Assembly: GCF_029210375.1 (NCBI RefSeq)
Contig: NZ_JARGER010000006.1
Location: forward strand, 21,474-85,473
DNA length: 64,000 nt
Reading direction: 5' to 3'
DNA from: Nocardioides sp. YIM 152315
Lineage (GTDB): Bacteria; Actinomycetota; Actinomycetes; Propionibacteriales; Nocardioidaceae
Position 1 is the stretch's first letter, and the number at the start of each line of letters is the position of its first letter. The notes beneath the pieces are model-generated. The model was not told the DNA's origin, made no database searches, and worked only from the letters and a program-made list of their open reading frames with translations. The translations under genes and the position numbers were made by a program. Below, one piece after another: positions 1 to 8,596 of the stretch.

Positions 1-1
1 A

Positions 2-1315
2 CGCCGCCGGATGGCCCACGACGCCGACCCGGACGGCTTCGCGGCGTCGTACGCCGACGCCGAGCGCTCCCTCACCGAGCGCATCGCCGCCGCCCGGGAG
101 CGGGTCGCCGAGGTCGCGCTGTCGGACGCCTCCCTGCTGCGGGTCGCCGAGCTGTGCGCGGCGTTCGAGGTCGACGGGATGCGCGCCGACATCGTCACCG
201 CCCGCACCGCGGTCGCCCACGCGGCGTGGCACGGCCGCGACGAGGTCACCACCGAGGACATCCGCGCCGCCGCGCGCCTGGCCCTCCCGCACCGGCGGCG
301 CCGGAATCCGTTCGACGCCCCCGGACTCGACGAGGACCTGCTCGACGAGGTGCTCGGCGACGAGCCGGACCCCGAGCCGGACCCGGATCCGGGCGGGCCC
401 GGTGGCGGTGGTTTCGAGACAGGCGCTAGCGCGCCTTCCTCAACCACCGAGGGCGTGCCTTCCTCAACCACCGAGCCCACCGAGAGCGCACCGTCCTCGA
501 CCGCCACGGTCGGCAGCGGCACGCCGTACCGCGCCCGCCTGCTCACCGCCCGCGGCACCGGCGTCGGCGAGGCGGGGCGGCGCAGCCGCGCGCTCACCGA
601 CAACGGCCGCCGGCTCGGGACCTCGACCGAGGGTCGGGGCTCCCTGCACCTCCCGGCGACGGTCCGTGCGGCCGCCCCCCACCAGGTCGCTCGCGGCCGC
701 ACGGGCGGGGCGCTCCGACTGCTGCCCGGCGACCTGCGCCGGGCAGCCCGGGAGGGGCGCGAGTCCAACCTCGTGCTCTTCTGCGTGGACGCCTCGGGCT
801 CGATGGCGGCGCGCAAGCGGATGGAGCAGGTCAAGACCGCGATCCTGTCACTGCTGCTCGACGCCTACCGGCGGCGCGACAAGGTCGGGCTGGTGACCTT
901 CCGCGGCGACGCCGCGGATCTCGCGCTGCCGCCCACGCACTCCGTCGACGTCGCCGCCACCCGCCTCGACGCCCTTCCTGCCGGCGGGCGGACGCCGCTC
1001 GCGGCGGGACTACTGGAGGCCGCGCGAGTCCTCGACCGCGAGCGGATCCGCGACCCGCGACGCCGGCCGCTGCTGGTGGTCGTGACCGACGGACGGGCGA
1101 CCGCCGGGCCCGACGCGGTGGCCCACTCGCGCCGCGCGGCCGAGCTGGTCGCCGGCACCGGCACGAGCGCCGTCGTCGTCGACTGCGAGACCGGGCCGCT
1201 CCGTCTCGGGCTCGCCGCCGTGCTGGCCGAGCACCTCCGCGCCGAGCACCTGCCGGTCGCCGAGGTCAGCGCCGAGGCGCTCACCGACGTGGTGCGCGTC
1301 GGACGGGCCGCCTGA
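2..1315 (+). CDS. ChlD-like Mg/cobalt-chelatase subunit with VWA domain (5' partial)
   Basis: The reading frame is open to the left edge, so the AAA+ part of this protein lies outside the window. What remains is the end of the ATPase lid region (residues 1-100, counting from the Met at 11), a Pro/Asp/Gly-rich linker, and a C-terminal von Willebrand A domain. The MIDAS motif DASGS is near residue 260 and the later TDGRA strand is visible. In actinobacteria such fused ChlI/ChlD proteins are the likely partner of CobN in inserting cobalt, or of BchH/ChlH in inserting magnesium; the cobN gene at 15.7 kb favours cobalt. The linker contains an in-frame palindromic repeat (407-448). The TGA overlaps the cobO ATG by one base, so the two are probably translationally coupled. 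Confidence 0.88.
   Translation, partial: RRRMAHDADPDGFAASYADAERSLTERIAAARERVAEVALSDASLLRVAELCAAFEVDGMRADIVTARTAVAHAAWHGRDEVTTEDIRAAARLALPHRRRRNPFDAPGLDEDLLDEVLGDEPDPEPDPDPGGPGGGGFETGASAPSSTTEGVPSSTTEPTESAPSSTATVGSGTPYRARLLTARGTGVGEAGRRSRALTDNGRRLGTSTEGRGSLHLPATVRAAAPHQVARGRTGGALRLLPGDLRRAAREGRESNLVLFCVDASGSMAARKRMEQVKTAILSLLLDAYRRRDKVGLVTFRGDAADLALPPTHSVDVAATRLDALPAGGRTPLAAGLLEAARVLDRERIRDPRRRPLLVVVTDGRATAGPDAVAHSRRAAELVAGTGTSAVVVDCETGPLRLGLAAVLAEHLRAEHLPVAEVSAEALTDVVRVGRAA
407..472 (+). repeat. Palindromic element plus half copy, in frame inside the chelatase gene
   Basis: Bases 407-448 form a 42-bp unit that starts GGTGGTTTCGAGACAGGC and ends CCTTCCTCAACCACC, with a GC-rich centre containing GCTAGC. 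A second copy of only the right half follows at 455-472. The first 42 bp are identical to 12055-12096. Here the unit is read in the frame giving FETGASAPSSTTE. It lies in the low-complexity linker between the ATPase and VWA domains, where an insertion would be tolerated. Confidence 0.9.
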
Positions 1316-1932
1316 TGGCGCCGCAGGGGCGGCCGGTCGCCGTCCCCGACGACGGCCTGACCACCCGCCAGCGCCGGAACCGGCCGCTGCTCGCGGTCCA
1401 CACCGGCGACGGCAAGGGGAAGTCGACCGCCGCCTTCGGCCTCGCGCTCCGTGGCTGGAACCAGGGATGGCGCATCGGGGTCTTCCAGTTCGTGAAGTCC
1501 GCAAGGTGGCGCATCGGCGAGCAGACCGTCCTGGAGCGGCTGGGCGAGCTCCACGCACAGACCGGCGAGGGCGGGCCCGTCGAGTGGCACAAGATGGGCT
1601 CGGGCTGGTCGTGGTCGCGCCGTGGCGGGACCGCCGAGGACCACGCGGCCGACGCCGCCGAAGGCTGGGCCGAGATCAGGCGCCGGCTCGCTGCCGAGGC
1701 ACACGACCTCTACGTGCTCGACGAGTTCACCTACCCGATGCAGTGGGGCTGGGTCGACGTCGACGAGGTGGTCGAGACCCTCGCCCAGCGGCCCGGACGA
1801 CAGCACGTCGTGGTGACCGGCCGGCGCGCCGACCCGCGCCTGGTCGACGCGGCCGACCTCGTGACCGAGATGGCGAAGGTCAAGCACCCCATGGACGCCG
1901 GTCAGAAGGGCCAGCGGGGCATCGAATGGTGA
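1315..1932 (+). CDS. cobO: Corrinoid adenosyltransferase CobO
   Basis: This enzyme transfers the 5'-deoxyadenosyl group from ATP to cob(I)yrinic acid a,c-diamide or other corrinoids, in the cytoplasm. It has 205 residues, the usual size for BtuR/CobO. The P-loop GDGKGKST lies at about residues 28-35. Other family blocks are visible: FQFVKS, the DEFTYPMQWGW segment and the C-terminal GQKGQRGIEW tail. The start at 1315 overlaps the upstream stop codon (TGATG), and the end overlaps the cobB start by 7 nt. The gene therefore sits inside one tightly packed operon with the chelatase subunit and cobB. Confidence 0.95.
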   Translation: MAPQGRPVAVPDDGLTTRQRRNRPLLAVHTGDGKGKSTAAFGLALRGWNQGWRIGVFQFVKSARWRIGEQTVLERLGELHAQTGEGGPVEWHKMGSGWSWSRRGGTAEDHAADAAEGWAEIRRRLAAEAHDLYVLDEFTYPMQWGWVDVDEVVETLAQRPGRQHVVVTGRRADPRLVDAADLVTEMAKVKHPMDAGQKGQRGIEW

Positions 1933-3281
1933 GCCTTCCCCGCGTGGTCGTCGCCGCGCCGGCCACCGGACACGGCAAGACCACCGTCGCCACCGGGCTG
2001 ATGGCGGCCCTCACCCGCGCCGGGCACGTGGTCTCGGGGCACAAGGTCGGCCCCGACTACATCGACCCCGGCTACCACGCCCTCGCGTGCGGACGCCCCG
2101 GCCGCAACCTCGACCCGCACCTGGTCGGCGAGGCGCTCGTCGTGCCACTGCTGCTGCACGGCGCCCGCGGTGCGGACGCCGCCGTCGTCGAGGGCGTGAT
2201 GGGACTCTTCGACGGCCGGATCCGTGACCGCGGCTTCTCCTCCACGGCGCACGTCGCGCAGCTGACCGCGTCGCCGGTCGTGCTGGTCGTCGACATCTCC
2301 CGCGCGTCCCGCACGATCGGCGCCGTCGTGCACGGCCTGGCGTGCTGGGACCCCCGCGTGCGCGTCGCGGGCGTGATCCTCAACCAGGCAGGATCGCCCC
2401 GCCACGCGCGCGAGGTCGCGGACGCGATCGACCTCCCCGTGCTCGGCATCCTCGGGCGCGACCCGGCCCTGACGGTCCCCTCGCGACATCTCGGTCTGGT
2501 GCCGGCCGCCGAGCGGGACGAGGCCGCGCACGCGCTCGACAAGCTGGCGGACCGCATCGTCGAGCAGGTGGACGTCGACGCCGTCCTCGCGCTCGCCGCC
2601 ACCGCGCCCGACCTCGACGCCGAGCCGTGGGATCCCCGGGCCGCCATGCGGGCTGCGGGGAGCTCGACGAGCTCGACCACCGAGCGACCGGTGGTCGCGA
2701 TGGCGGGCGGGCGTGCGTTCACGTTCCGGTACGCCGAGACGGAGGAGCTGCTCCGGGCGGCCGGGTGCGCGGTGGTGGGCTTCGACCCGATGGTCGACCC
2801 GCGCCTGCCCGACGGCACCGCGGGCATCTACCTCGGGGGCGGGTTCCCCGAGGTGCACGCCCACGGGCTCACCGACAACGTGATGCTCCGGCGGGAGCTG
2901 GCGGCGGCGCTCGCGGGCGGCGTCCCGACCGTGGCCGAGTGCGCCGGGCTGCTCTACCTCTGCACCGCACTCGACTCCTCCCCCATGGTCGGCGCGATCG
3001 CGGCCGAGGCCGCGATGACCGAGCGACTGACGTTGCGCTATCCCACGATGACGGCGACCACCGACAACCTCCTGACCCGCGCGGGCGAGACGGTCACGGG
3101 ACACGAGTTCCACCGCACGCAGGTCGTCCCGGCGAGCAACGGCCACGCCGCGTGGACGGTGGACGGCGACGCGGTCGGCTTCGCCTCCGAGACGCTGCAC
3201 GCGTCGTACCTGCACACCCACTGGGCCGGCCATCCGCAGCTGGCCCGACGCTTCGCCGAGGCGGTGCGCGCGCGTGGATGA
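1926..3281 (+). CDS. cobB: Cobyrinic acid a,c-diamide synthase CobB
   Basis: CobB amidates the a and c carboxylates of (hydrogeno)byrinic acid using glutamine and ATP. The 451-residue protein has an N-terminal ATPase half with the P-loop ATGHGKTT (residues 12-19) and the block HKVGPDYIDPGYH. A C-terminal type-3 glutamine amidotransferase half carries LGGGFPE, the nucleophile region AECAGLLYL and a late YLHTHW histidine. I chose the ATG at 1926, which overlaps the cobO stop; a GTG at 1929 is an alternative. The linker between the halves (residues 245-256, Ser/Thr-rich, SSTTE) resembles half of the palindromic element found in neighbouring genes. It overlaps the next gene by 8 nt. Confidence 0.95.
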   Translation: MVSLPRVVVAAPATGHGKTTVATGLMAALTRAGHVVSGHKVGPDYIDPGYHALACGRPGRNLDPHLVGEALVVPLLLHGARGADAAVVEGVMGLFDGRIRDRGFSSTAHVAQLTASPVVLVVDISRASRTIGAVVHGLACWDPRVRVAGVILNQAGSPRHAREVADAIDLPVLGILGRDPALTVPSRHLGLVPAAERDEAAHALDKLADRIVEQVDVDAVLALAATAPDLDAEPWDPRAAMRAAGSSTSSTTERPVVAMAGGRAFTFRYAETEELLRAAGCAVVGFDPMVDPRLPDGTAGIYLGGGFPEVHAHGLTDNVMLRRELAAALAGGVPTVAECAGLLYLCTALDSSPMVGAIAAEAAMTERLTLRYPTMTATTDNLLTRAGETVTGHEFHRTQVVPASNGHAAWTVDGDAVGFASETLHASYLHTHWAGHPQLARRFAEAVRARG

Positions 3282-4305
3282 CCTGCCCCCGGATCAGGCC
3301 CTGCGCCACCACGGCGACGTCGAGGCCGTCGACGGCCTCCTGGACTTCGCCGTCAACGTCTACGAGGGTGCCCGCCCGCCGTGGCTCGAGCGGGCGCTCC
3401 ACGGCAGCCTGGACGCCGCCGCCCACTACCCGTCGGCCACGGCGGCGGAGCACGCCATCGGCGCGCGCCACGGTCGCCCGGCCGACGAGGTCCTGGCGAC
3501 CGCGGGAGCCGCGGAGGCGTTCTCGCTCGTCGCGCGCCTCCGCCCCTGGCGGTGCCCTGTGGTCGTGCACCCGCAGTTCACCGAGCCCCATGCCGCCCTG
3601 TGCCGGGCCGGCCAGGTCGTGACCGAGGTCGTGCTGCCGCCGCCGTTCGCGCTCGATCCCGCGGCGGTGCCCGGCGACGCCGACCTCGTCGTCGTCGGCA
3701 ACCCCACGAACCCGACGGGCGTGCTGCACCCCCGCTCGACGATCGAGGCGCTGCTGCGACCTGACCGTCTCGTGGTCGTGGACGAGGCGTTCATGGACGC
3801 GGTGCCCTGCGAACCCGAGTCGCTCGCCGGCGTGCCCGTCCCGGGCCTGCTGGTGGTCCGTAGCCTCACGAAGCACTGGGGAATCCCAGGCGTGCGCGCC
3901 GGCTACGCGCTCGGTGAGCGCGACGTCGTGCGCCGCCTCCGCGACGGCCAGGTGCCCTGGTCGGTGTCGGCCACCGCAGCGGCGGCGATGCTGGCGTGCA
4001 CCAGCGACGAGGCACGCGTCGAGTCCGAACGCCGTGCCGTCGAGATCGCCGCCTGGCGGACCGAGCTCGGGGAATCCCTGTCAACCATGGGCATCCGGCA
4101 CGTCGCCTCACGCGCCAGCTTCGTCCTCGCCGAGGTCGGGCCCGGTGTCCACGGCGCACTGCGCGACGCGGGCATCGCCGTACGACGCGCCGACACCTTC
4201 CCCGGGCTGGGCCCCTCGTGGGTGCGGATCGCGGTGCGGTCGCCGACCCGGACGAGGTCACTCCTGGACGCGCTGTCCGCGCTGCGGGCCGATGCCCTAG
4301 GCTGA
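3274..4305 (+). CDS. cobC: PLP-dependent aminotransferase CobC (threonine-phosphate decarboxylase type)
   Basis: This is a class I/II aminotransferase-fold enzyme of the CobC/CobD-decarboxylase branch. It is expected to provide the (R)-1-amino-2-propanol phosphate arm of the nucleotide loop. Visible signatures are the LDFAVNVY opening, GNPTNPTGV, VVDEAFMD and the PLP-lysine block RSLTKHWGIPGVRAGY. It has 343 residues, the family size. The GTG at 3274 overlaps the end of cobB by 8 nt, and an ATG at 3278 is blocked by an immediate stop. The cobB-cobC pairing is common in actinobacterial cobalamin operons. It may alternatively be annotated as histidinol-phosphate aminotransferase-like, but the context argues for cobalamin. 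Confidence 0.88.
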   Translation: MDDLPPDQALRHHGDVEAVDGLLDFAVNVYEGARPPWLERALHGSLDAAAHYPSATAAEHAIGARHGRPADEVLATAGAAEAFSLVARLRPWRCPVVVHPQFTEPHAALCRAGQVVTEVVLPPPFALDPAAVPGDADLVVVGNPTNPTGVLHPRSTIEALLRPDRLVVVDEAFMDAVPCEPESLAGVPVPGLLVVRSLTKHWGIPGVRAGYALGERDVVRRLRDGQVPWSVSATAAAAMLACTSDEARVESERRAVEIAAWRTELGESLSTMGIRHVASRASFVLAEVGPGVHGALRDAGIAVRRADTFPGLGPSWVRIAVRSPTRTRSLLDALSALRADALG

Positions 4306-4311
4306 CCGCGC

Positions 4312-4440
4312 GGGCACGAGGAAGCCGGTGGGAATCCGGCGCAGTCGCGCTACTGTGACACCGCCTCCGAGCGATCGGTGGGGGTGGAGCCAGACCCGAG
4401 TGTCCGTCCAATCCCCATCGAGCAGGGACGCACGAATCCC
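4312..4440 (+). promoter_or_regulatory. AdoCbl (B12) riboswitch upstream of cbtB
   Basis: The stretch GAAGCCGGTGGGAATCCGGC at 4321-4340, followed by CAGTCGCGCTACTGTGAC, matches the conserved core of cobalamin riboswitches. A B12-box-like segment (GGAGCCAGACCC) follows near 4386. The element ends just before the GAGGAGG ribosome-binding region at 4442-4448. It should shut off the cobalt-uptake genes when adenosylcobalamin is plentiful. Exact ends were set by eye. Confidence 0.9.
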
Positions 4441-4452
4441 TGAGGAGGACAC

Positions 4453-4671
4453 ATGTCGCAGTCGTCTGCCGCACCCACTTCGCCCATCGTCGAGGTTCCC
4501 TCGATCCCCGCCCGGGAGATCGCCCCCTGGGCGCTCTTCTTCGGCCTGCTCGGCCTGCTCGTCCTCTTCTTCATCAGCGCCGACCAGGGCGCGGTGTCGA
4601 TCCCGTCCGGCAACGCGATCCACGAGTGGGTCCACGACAGCCGGCACCTGCTCGGCTACCCCTGCCACTGA
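4453..4671 (+). CDS. cbtB: CbtB cobalt transporter subunit
   Basis: This is a 72-residue membrane protein with one transmembrane helix (about residues 25-45) and a short His-rich tail (HEWVHDSRHLLGYPCH) typical of CbtB. CbtB and CbtA together form a predicted B12-regulated cobalt importer. The start has a strong ribosome-binding site (GAGGAGG) just upstream, directly behind the riboswitch. cbtA follows after 15 bp. Assignment rests on size, topology, the His tail, the adjacent cbtA and the riboswitch. Confidence 0.92.
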   Translation: MSQSSAAPTSPIVEVPSIPAREIAPWALFFGLLGLLVLFFISADQGAVSIPSGNAIHEWVHDSRHLLGYPCH

Positions 4672-4686
4672 GGGGGCCCGCGCATC

Positions 4687-5454
4687 ATGACTGCACGAGC
4701 ATTCCTCGTCCGCGGGCTGCTGGTCGGCCTCCTGGCCGGCTTCGCGACCTTCCTGGTCGCCCACGAGGTCGGTGAACCGCATGTCGAGACAGCGATCGCT
4801 CTCGAGGAGGCGTCGAGCGCCGGCGACCGGGCGGCCGACGCCGGGCACTCCCACGACGAGGGCACCGAGGTGTCCCGTCCCGACCAGCGCACCTGGGGCC
4901 TGCTGACCGGCTCCGTGGCCGTCGGCGTCGCCGTCGGTGGCATCGTCGCCCTGGTCGCCGCCTCCGTCGTCGGCCGCATCGGCCGGATGAGCCCGGGCCG
5001 GTCGACGGCGCTGGTGAGCCTGATCGGATTCGTCTCGGTGGCGCTGGTGCCGTTCCTGAAGTACCCCGCGACGCCGCCGGCCGTCGGCTCCGGCGACACG
5101 ATCGGCGACCGCACGAGCTACTTCTTCGGGTTCGTGTTGATCTCCGTGGCGTTCGCGGCGTTCTCGTCGCTGCTCGCCATCCGCCTGATCGACGACATCG
5201 GCACGTACGCCGCGGTCCTCGCCGGGGTCGGGGTCTACGTCGTCGCGGTCGTCGTCGCCGGCCAGTTGATGCCGACCGTCAACGAGGTCGGCGACTTCCC
5301 CGCCGACGTGCTCTGGTACTTCCGACGCGCGTCGCTGATCACCCTCGCCACGCTGTGGGCCGTGATCGGGGTCGGCCTGACCGGTCTCGTCGGCCGGCTC
5401 CATCGCCGGGAGGCAGACGTCGTGCAGCGCCGTGCGCTGGCGGCCACCCTGTGA
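4687..5454 (+). CDS. cbtA: CbtA cobalt transporter subunit
   Basis: This 255-residue integral membrane protein has about five predicted helices. An early LVGLLAGF helix is followed by a soluble loop carrying GHSHDEG, a likely metal-binding site. Later come a PFLKYPATPP motif and a final LWAVIGVGLTGLV helix, as in CbtA proteins. It is cotranscribed with cbtB under the riboswitch. Its TGA overlaps the GTG start of cobT, so cobalt uptake and lower-ligand activation are in one transcript. Confidence 0.92.
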   Translation: MTARAFLVRGLLVGLLAGFATFLVAHEVGEPHVETAIALEEASSAGDRAADAGHSHDEGTEVSRPDQRTWGLLTGSVAVGVAVGGIVALVAASVVGRIGRMSPGRSTALVSLIGFVSVALVPFLKYPATPPAVGSGDTIGDRTSYFFGFVLISVAFAAFSSLLAIRLIDDIGTYAAVLAGVGVYVVAVVVAGQLMPTVNEVGDFPADVLWYFRRASLITLATLWAVIGVGLTGLVGRLHRREADVVQRRALAATL

Positions 5455-6488
5455 TCCCCGCACCGTCGCCGTCGGTCGCCGCCGCGGCGGCCGACCGGTT
5501 GGCGGCCCTGGCGACGCCCGCGGGGGCGCTGGGGCAACTCGGCGACCTGGCCGTCTGGGTCTCGGCGACCCAGGGCGCGGTGCCGCCGCGCGCGCTGGAC
5601 GACGTCCGGCTGGTGATCTTCGCCGGCGACCACGGTGTCGCGCGGCACGGGGTCTCCGCGTACCCGCCCGAGATCACCGCGGCGATGGTGCGCACCTTCG
5701 CCGCGGGCAGGGCGGGCGTCTCGGCGCTCGCGGCGGCGCACGGAGTCCGCGTGCGCGTGCTCGACCTCGGCGTGGACGACGACCTCGACGGGGTGTCCGA
5801 CGACGTACGCCGCCACAAGGTCAGGCGCTCCTCCGGCGCCATCCACCTCGAGGACGCCCTCACCGTGGCGGAGACACGACAGGCGCTGGCGGCGGGCGCG
5901 GCGGTCGCCCGCGAGGAGATCGCGGCCGGCGCGCAGCTGCTCCTGAGCGGCGACATGGGCATCGGCAACACCACGCCGGCCGCCGCCCTCGTCGCCGCCG
6001 CGCTCGGACTGCCCGCCCGGGAGGTCACCGGTCGCGGCACGGGAGTCACGGGCGAGGCGCTCGCCCGCAAGGAGCGGGTCGTGCACCAGGCGCTCGACCG
6101 CACCGGCGCCCGCGCCGACGACCCCGTCCAGTGCCTGGTCGCCCTCGGCAGCGCCGATCTCGCGGCCAGCACGGGCTACCTCCTGGAGGCGGCCCGTCGG
6201 GGCGTGCCGGTGCTGCTCGACGGACTGATGTCGGTGGCGTGCGGCCTCACCGCCGACCGGATCGAGCCCGGGGCGGCCGCATGGTTCGCCGCCGGCCACC
6301 GGTCGACCGAGCCCGCCCAGTCGTTGGCCCTGGCCAAGCTGGGCCTCGAGCCGGTCCTCAACCTCGGGCTGCGCCTCGGCGAGGGCAGCGGCGCCGTGGC
6401 CGCCGTGCCCGTGCTGCGCAGCGCGGTCGCCCTGCTCCGGGACGTCGCGCTGCTCTCCGAGCTGTTCCCACCCGGCGCAGATGCGTGA
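5451..6488 (+). CDS. cobT: Nicotinate-nucleotide:dimethylbenzimidazole phosphoribosyltransferase CobT
   Basis: CobT makes alpha-ribazole phosphate from nicotinate mononucleotide and dimethylbenzimidazole, activating the lower ligand. The 345-residue protein shows IFAGDHGVARHGVSAYP, GDMGIGNTT and the late GEGSGA block that carries the catalytic glutamate in this family. The GTG at 5451 is chosen because it overlaps the cbtA stop (GTGA) and gives the usual family length. The longer open frame to 5355 lies inside cbtA and is unlikely to be used. It overlaps cobS by 8 nt. Confidence 0.95.
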   Translation: MIPAPSPSVAAAAADRLAALATPAGALGQLGDLAVWVSATQGAVPPRALDDVRLVIFAGDHGVARHGVSAYPPEITAAMVRTFAAGRAGVSALAAAHGVRVRVLDLGVDDDLDGVSDDVRRHKVRRSSGAIHLEDALTVAETRQALAAGAAVAREEIAAGAQLLLSGDMGIGNTTPAAALVAAALGLPAREVTGRGTGVTGEALARKERVVHQALDRTGARADDPVQCLVALGSADLAASTGYLLEAARRGVPVLLDGLMSVACGLTADRIEPGAAAWFAAGHRSTEPAQSLALAKLGLEPVLNLGLRLGEGSGAVAAVPVLRSAVALLRDVALLSELFPPGADA

Positions 6489-7179
6489 CGCCTGGCGTCT
6501 GGCCACCGGCACGCTGACGGCCCTGCCGGTGGCTCCCCCGGCGCGGGTCGACCGCGACACGGCGCGCGCCGCCATGGTGCTCGCACCCGTCGCCGCCCTG
6601 CCACTGGGCGCCGCCGTCGCCGCGATCGTCTGGCTCGGCGGCCTCGCCTCCCTCCCCCCGCTGGCGGTCTCCTTCGTCGCGGTCGGCGCGCTCGCCGCCG
6701 GCTCGCGGGCGCTGCACTGGGACGGTCTCTCCGACGTCGCCGACGGGCTCACCGCGTCCTACGACCGTGAACGGTCGCTCGCCGTGATGAGGACGGGCAC
6801 CAGCGGCCCCGCCGGCGTGACGGCGACCGTCGTCGTCGCGGGCGTGCAGGCGGCGGCCCTGACGGCGTACGCCGACACGCTCGGACGCGCCCTGCTCGCC
6901 GGCGGACTCGTCTGCCTGTCGCGCTGCGCGCTGTGGATCGTCTGCTGCACCCGGGTGCCGGCGGCGCGCCCCGACGGCCTCGGGGTCACCTACACCCGCA
7001 CGATCCCCGTGTCCGTCGCAGTGCTCGGCGGCCTGCTGCTCTCGGTCACCGGCGGTGTCGTCGTGCTCGCGCTGGTGCGCCGCGCCACGTCGCGGCTCGG
7101 CGGCGTCACCGGCGACGTGTTCGGCGCCGCGATCGAGCTCGCGCTCGCGACCACGCTGCTCACCTGGGCGTGGTGGTGA
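6481..7179 (+). CDS. cobS: Adenosylcobinamide-GDP ribazoletransferase CobS
   Basis: CobS joins alpha-ribazole (phosphate) to AdoCbi-GDP, the last assembly step, at the cytoplasmic membrane. The 232-residue protein has several hydrophobic segments and the conserved WDGLSDVADGL motif near residue 80. It starts within the end of cobT, so the two consecutive nucleotide-loop enzymes are coupled. The stop is only 5 bp from the convergent end of cobU on the other strand. Confidence 0.94.
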   Translation: MRDAWRLATGTLTALPVAPPARVDRDTARAAMVLAPVAALPLGAAVAAIVWLGGLASLPPLAVSFVAVGALAAGSRALHWDGLSDVADGLTASYDRERSLAVMRTGTSGPAGVTATVVVAGVQAAALTAYADTLGRALLAGGLVCLSRCALWIVCCTRVPAARPDGLGVTYTRTIPVSVAVLGGLLLSVTGGVVVLALVRRATSRLGGVTGDVFGAAIELALATTLLTWAWW

Positions 7180-7184
7180 GCCGG

Positions 7185-7703
7185 CTACAGGACGAGCACC
7201 CGCCCGGCCACCACCAGGTGCACCTCGTCGCACGCAGCCCCGAACCGCTGGTTGACCGACCCGAGCAGGTCGCGGAAGACCCGGCCCGAACGGTGCTCCG
7301 GCACCACCCCCATCCCGATCTCGTTGCTGACGAGGACCACCGTGCCACCGGCCGCCGACAGTGCCCCCAGCGCGCGATCGGCCCGCTCGTCGACGTGGGC
7401 CGCCAGCTCCGGCATCGACGAGTCCCACAGGCCCGCGTCGTCGACCAGCCGGGCGAGCCAGGTGCCGAGGCAGTCCACCAGCACCGCGTCGTCGGTCGCC
7501 AGCGCCGCCGCCAGGTCGCCGGTCTCGAGCGTCGACCAGTGGACCGGGCGCCGGGCCCGATGGGCGGCGATCCGCGCCTGCCAGTCGGCGTCGTCGCGCA
7601 CCGGCCCGGGCGCGACGTACCGCACGGCGGGCTCCGCGGCGAGCAGCTCCTCGGCGTGCCGCGACTTGCCGGACCGCACTCCGCCCGTGACCAGGACCTT
7701 CAT
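7185..7703 (-). CDS. cobU: Adenosylcobinamide kinase/guanylyltransferase CobU
   Basis: CobU phosphorylates adenosylcobinamide and then attaches GMP to it. The protein has 172 residues with the P-loop GGVRSGKS at residues 7-14. The segment AHRARRP matches the HxxxRP block carrying the guanylylated histidine, and VDCLGTWL and SNEIGMGVVP follow. The ATG at 7703 gives the standard length; a longer upstream reading frame runs into cobD on the other strand and is rejected. The gene lies on the opposite strand between cobS and cobD, with its start codon only 2 bp from that of cobD. Confidence 0.94.
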   Translation of the reverse strand: MKVLVTGGVRSGKSRHAEELLAAEPAVRYVAPGPVRDDADWQARIAAHRARRPVHWSTLETGDLAAALATDDAVLVDCLGTWLARLVDDAGLWDSSMPELAAHVDERADRALGALSAAGGTVVLVSNEIGMGVVPEHRSGRVFRDLLGSVNQRFGAACDEVHLVVAGRVLVL

Positions 7704-7705
7704 CG

Positions 7706-8596
7706 ATGAGCTCCCTCGGACTCGTGGCGGGGTACGCCGCCGACAGCGTGCTGGGCGATCCGTCCCGGTGGCACCCGGTCGCGGGCTTCGGCCGGACGGC
7801 CGCCGCGCTCGAGCGATTGACGTACGCCGACCGGCGGCTCGAGGGCGTGGTGCACGTGGCCATCCTCGTCGGTGCCGCAAGCCTGCTCGGCGTACGCCGC
7901 ACCGGGGTGGTCGCCACGGCCCTCGCGACGTGGACGGTGCTCGGTGGCCGCAGCCTCGACCGCGAGGCCGCCGCGGTGCAGGCGCACCTCGACGCGGGAG
8001 ACCTGCCCGCGGCCCGACGGCGGCTGACGCACCTCGTCGGCCGTGACACCGCGCGGCTCGACGAGGCCGCGGTGGCCCGCGCGGTCGTGGAGTCGCTCGC
8101 CGAGAACACCTCCGACGCCGTGGTCGCGCCGCTCGTGTGGGGCGCGGTCGCGGGCGTGCCGGGCCTGCTCGGCCACCGTGCGGCCAACACCCTCGACGCG
8201 ATGATCGGCCACCGCAGCCCGCGCTACGAGCGGTTCGGCTGGGCGGCGGCCCGCCTCGACGACCTGCTCAACCTGCCCGGTTCGCGCCTCACCGCGGCGC
8301 TCGCGGTGGTGCTCGGCGACGACCACCGCGGCGCGTGGTCGACGTGGCGCCGCGACGGCGCCGGTCACCCGAGCCCGAACGCCGGGCCGGTCGAGGCGGC
8401 GTTCGCGGGCGCCCTCGGCGTCCGCCTCGGCGGCCTCAACGTCTACGCCGGGCGGGTCGACGACCGGTGCGCGCTCGGCGACGGACGTGCCCCGGATCGT
8501 CACGACGTCATCCGCGCGCGGCGCCTGGCGCGCCGGATCGGGATCGGCGCCCTGGTCGTGACCGCACCCATCGCAGTGCGTCGTCGACGTCGCTGA
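7706..8596 (+). CDS. cobD: Adenosylcobinamide-phosphate synthase CobD (CbiB)
   Basis: This membrane enzyme attaches the aminopropanol (phosphate) arm to adenosylcobyric acid. It has 296 residues, with the family blocks [48 protein letters not shown] and [14 protein letters not shown]. It is divergent from cobU with 2 bp between the start codons, so its promoter and leader must lie within cobU. Its 3' end overlaps the convergent cobK gene by 89 bp, and the C-terminus is a run of arginines. Confidence 0.93.
   Translation: MSSLGLVAGYAADSVLGDPSRWHPVAGFGRTAAALERLTYADRRLEGVVHVAILVGAASLLGVRRTGVVATALATWTVLGGRSLDREAAAVQAHLDAGDLPAARRRLTHLVGRDTARLDEAAVARAVVESLAENTSDAVVAPLVWGAVAGVPGLLGHRAANTLDAMIGHRSPRYERFGWAAARLDDLLNLPGSRLTAALAVVLGDDHRGAWSTWRRDGAGHPSPNAGPVEAAFAGALGVRLGGLNVYAGRVDDRCALGDGRAPDRHDVIRARRLARRIGIGALVVTAPIAVRRRRR

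Noticed and set aside
1902..3233. Long open frames on the strand opposite cobB and other GC-rich genes
   Set aside because: They are composition-driven mirror frames rich in Arg, Gly and Ala with no recognisable domains, lying wholly inside well-identified genes.
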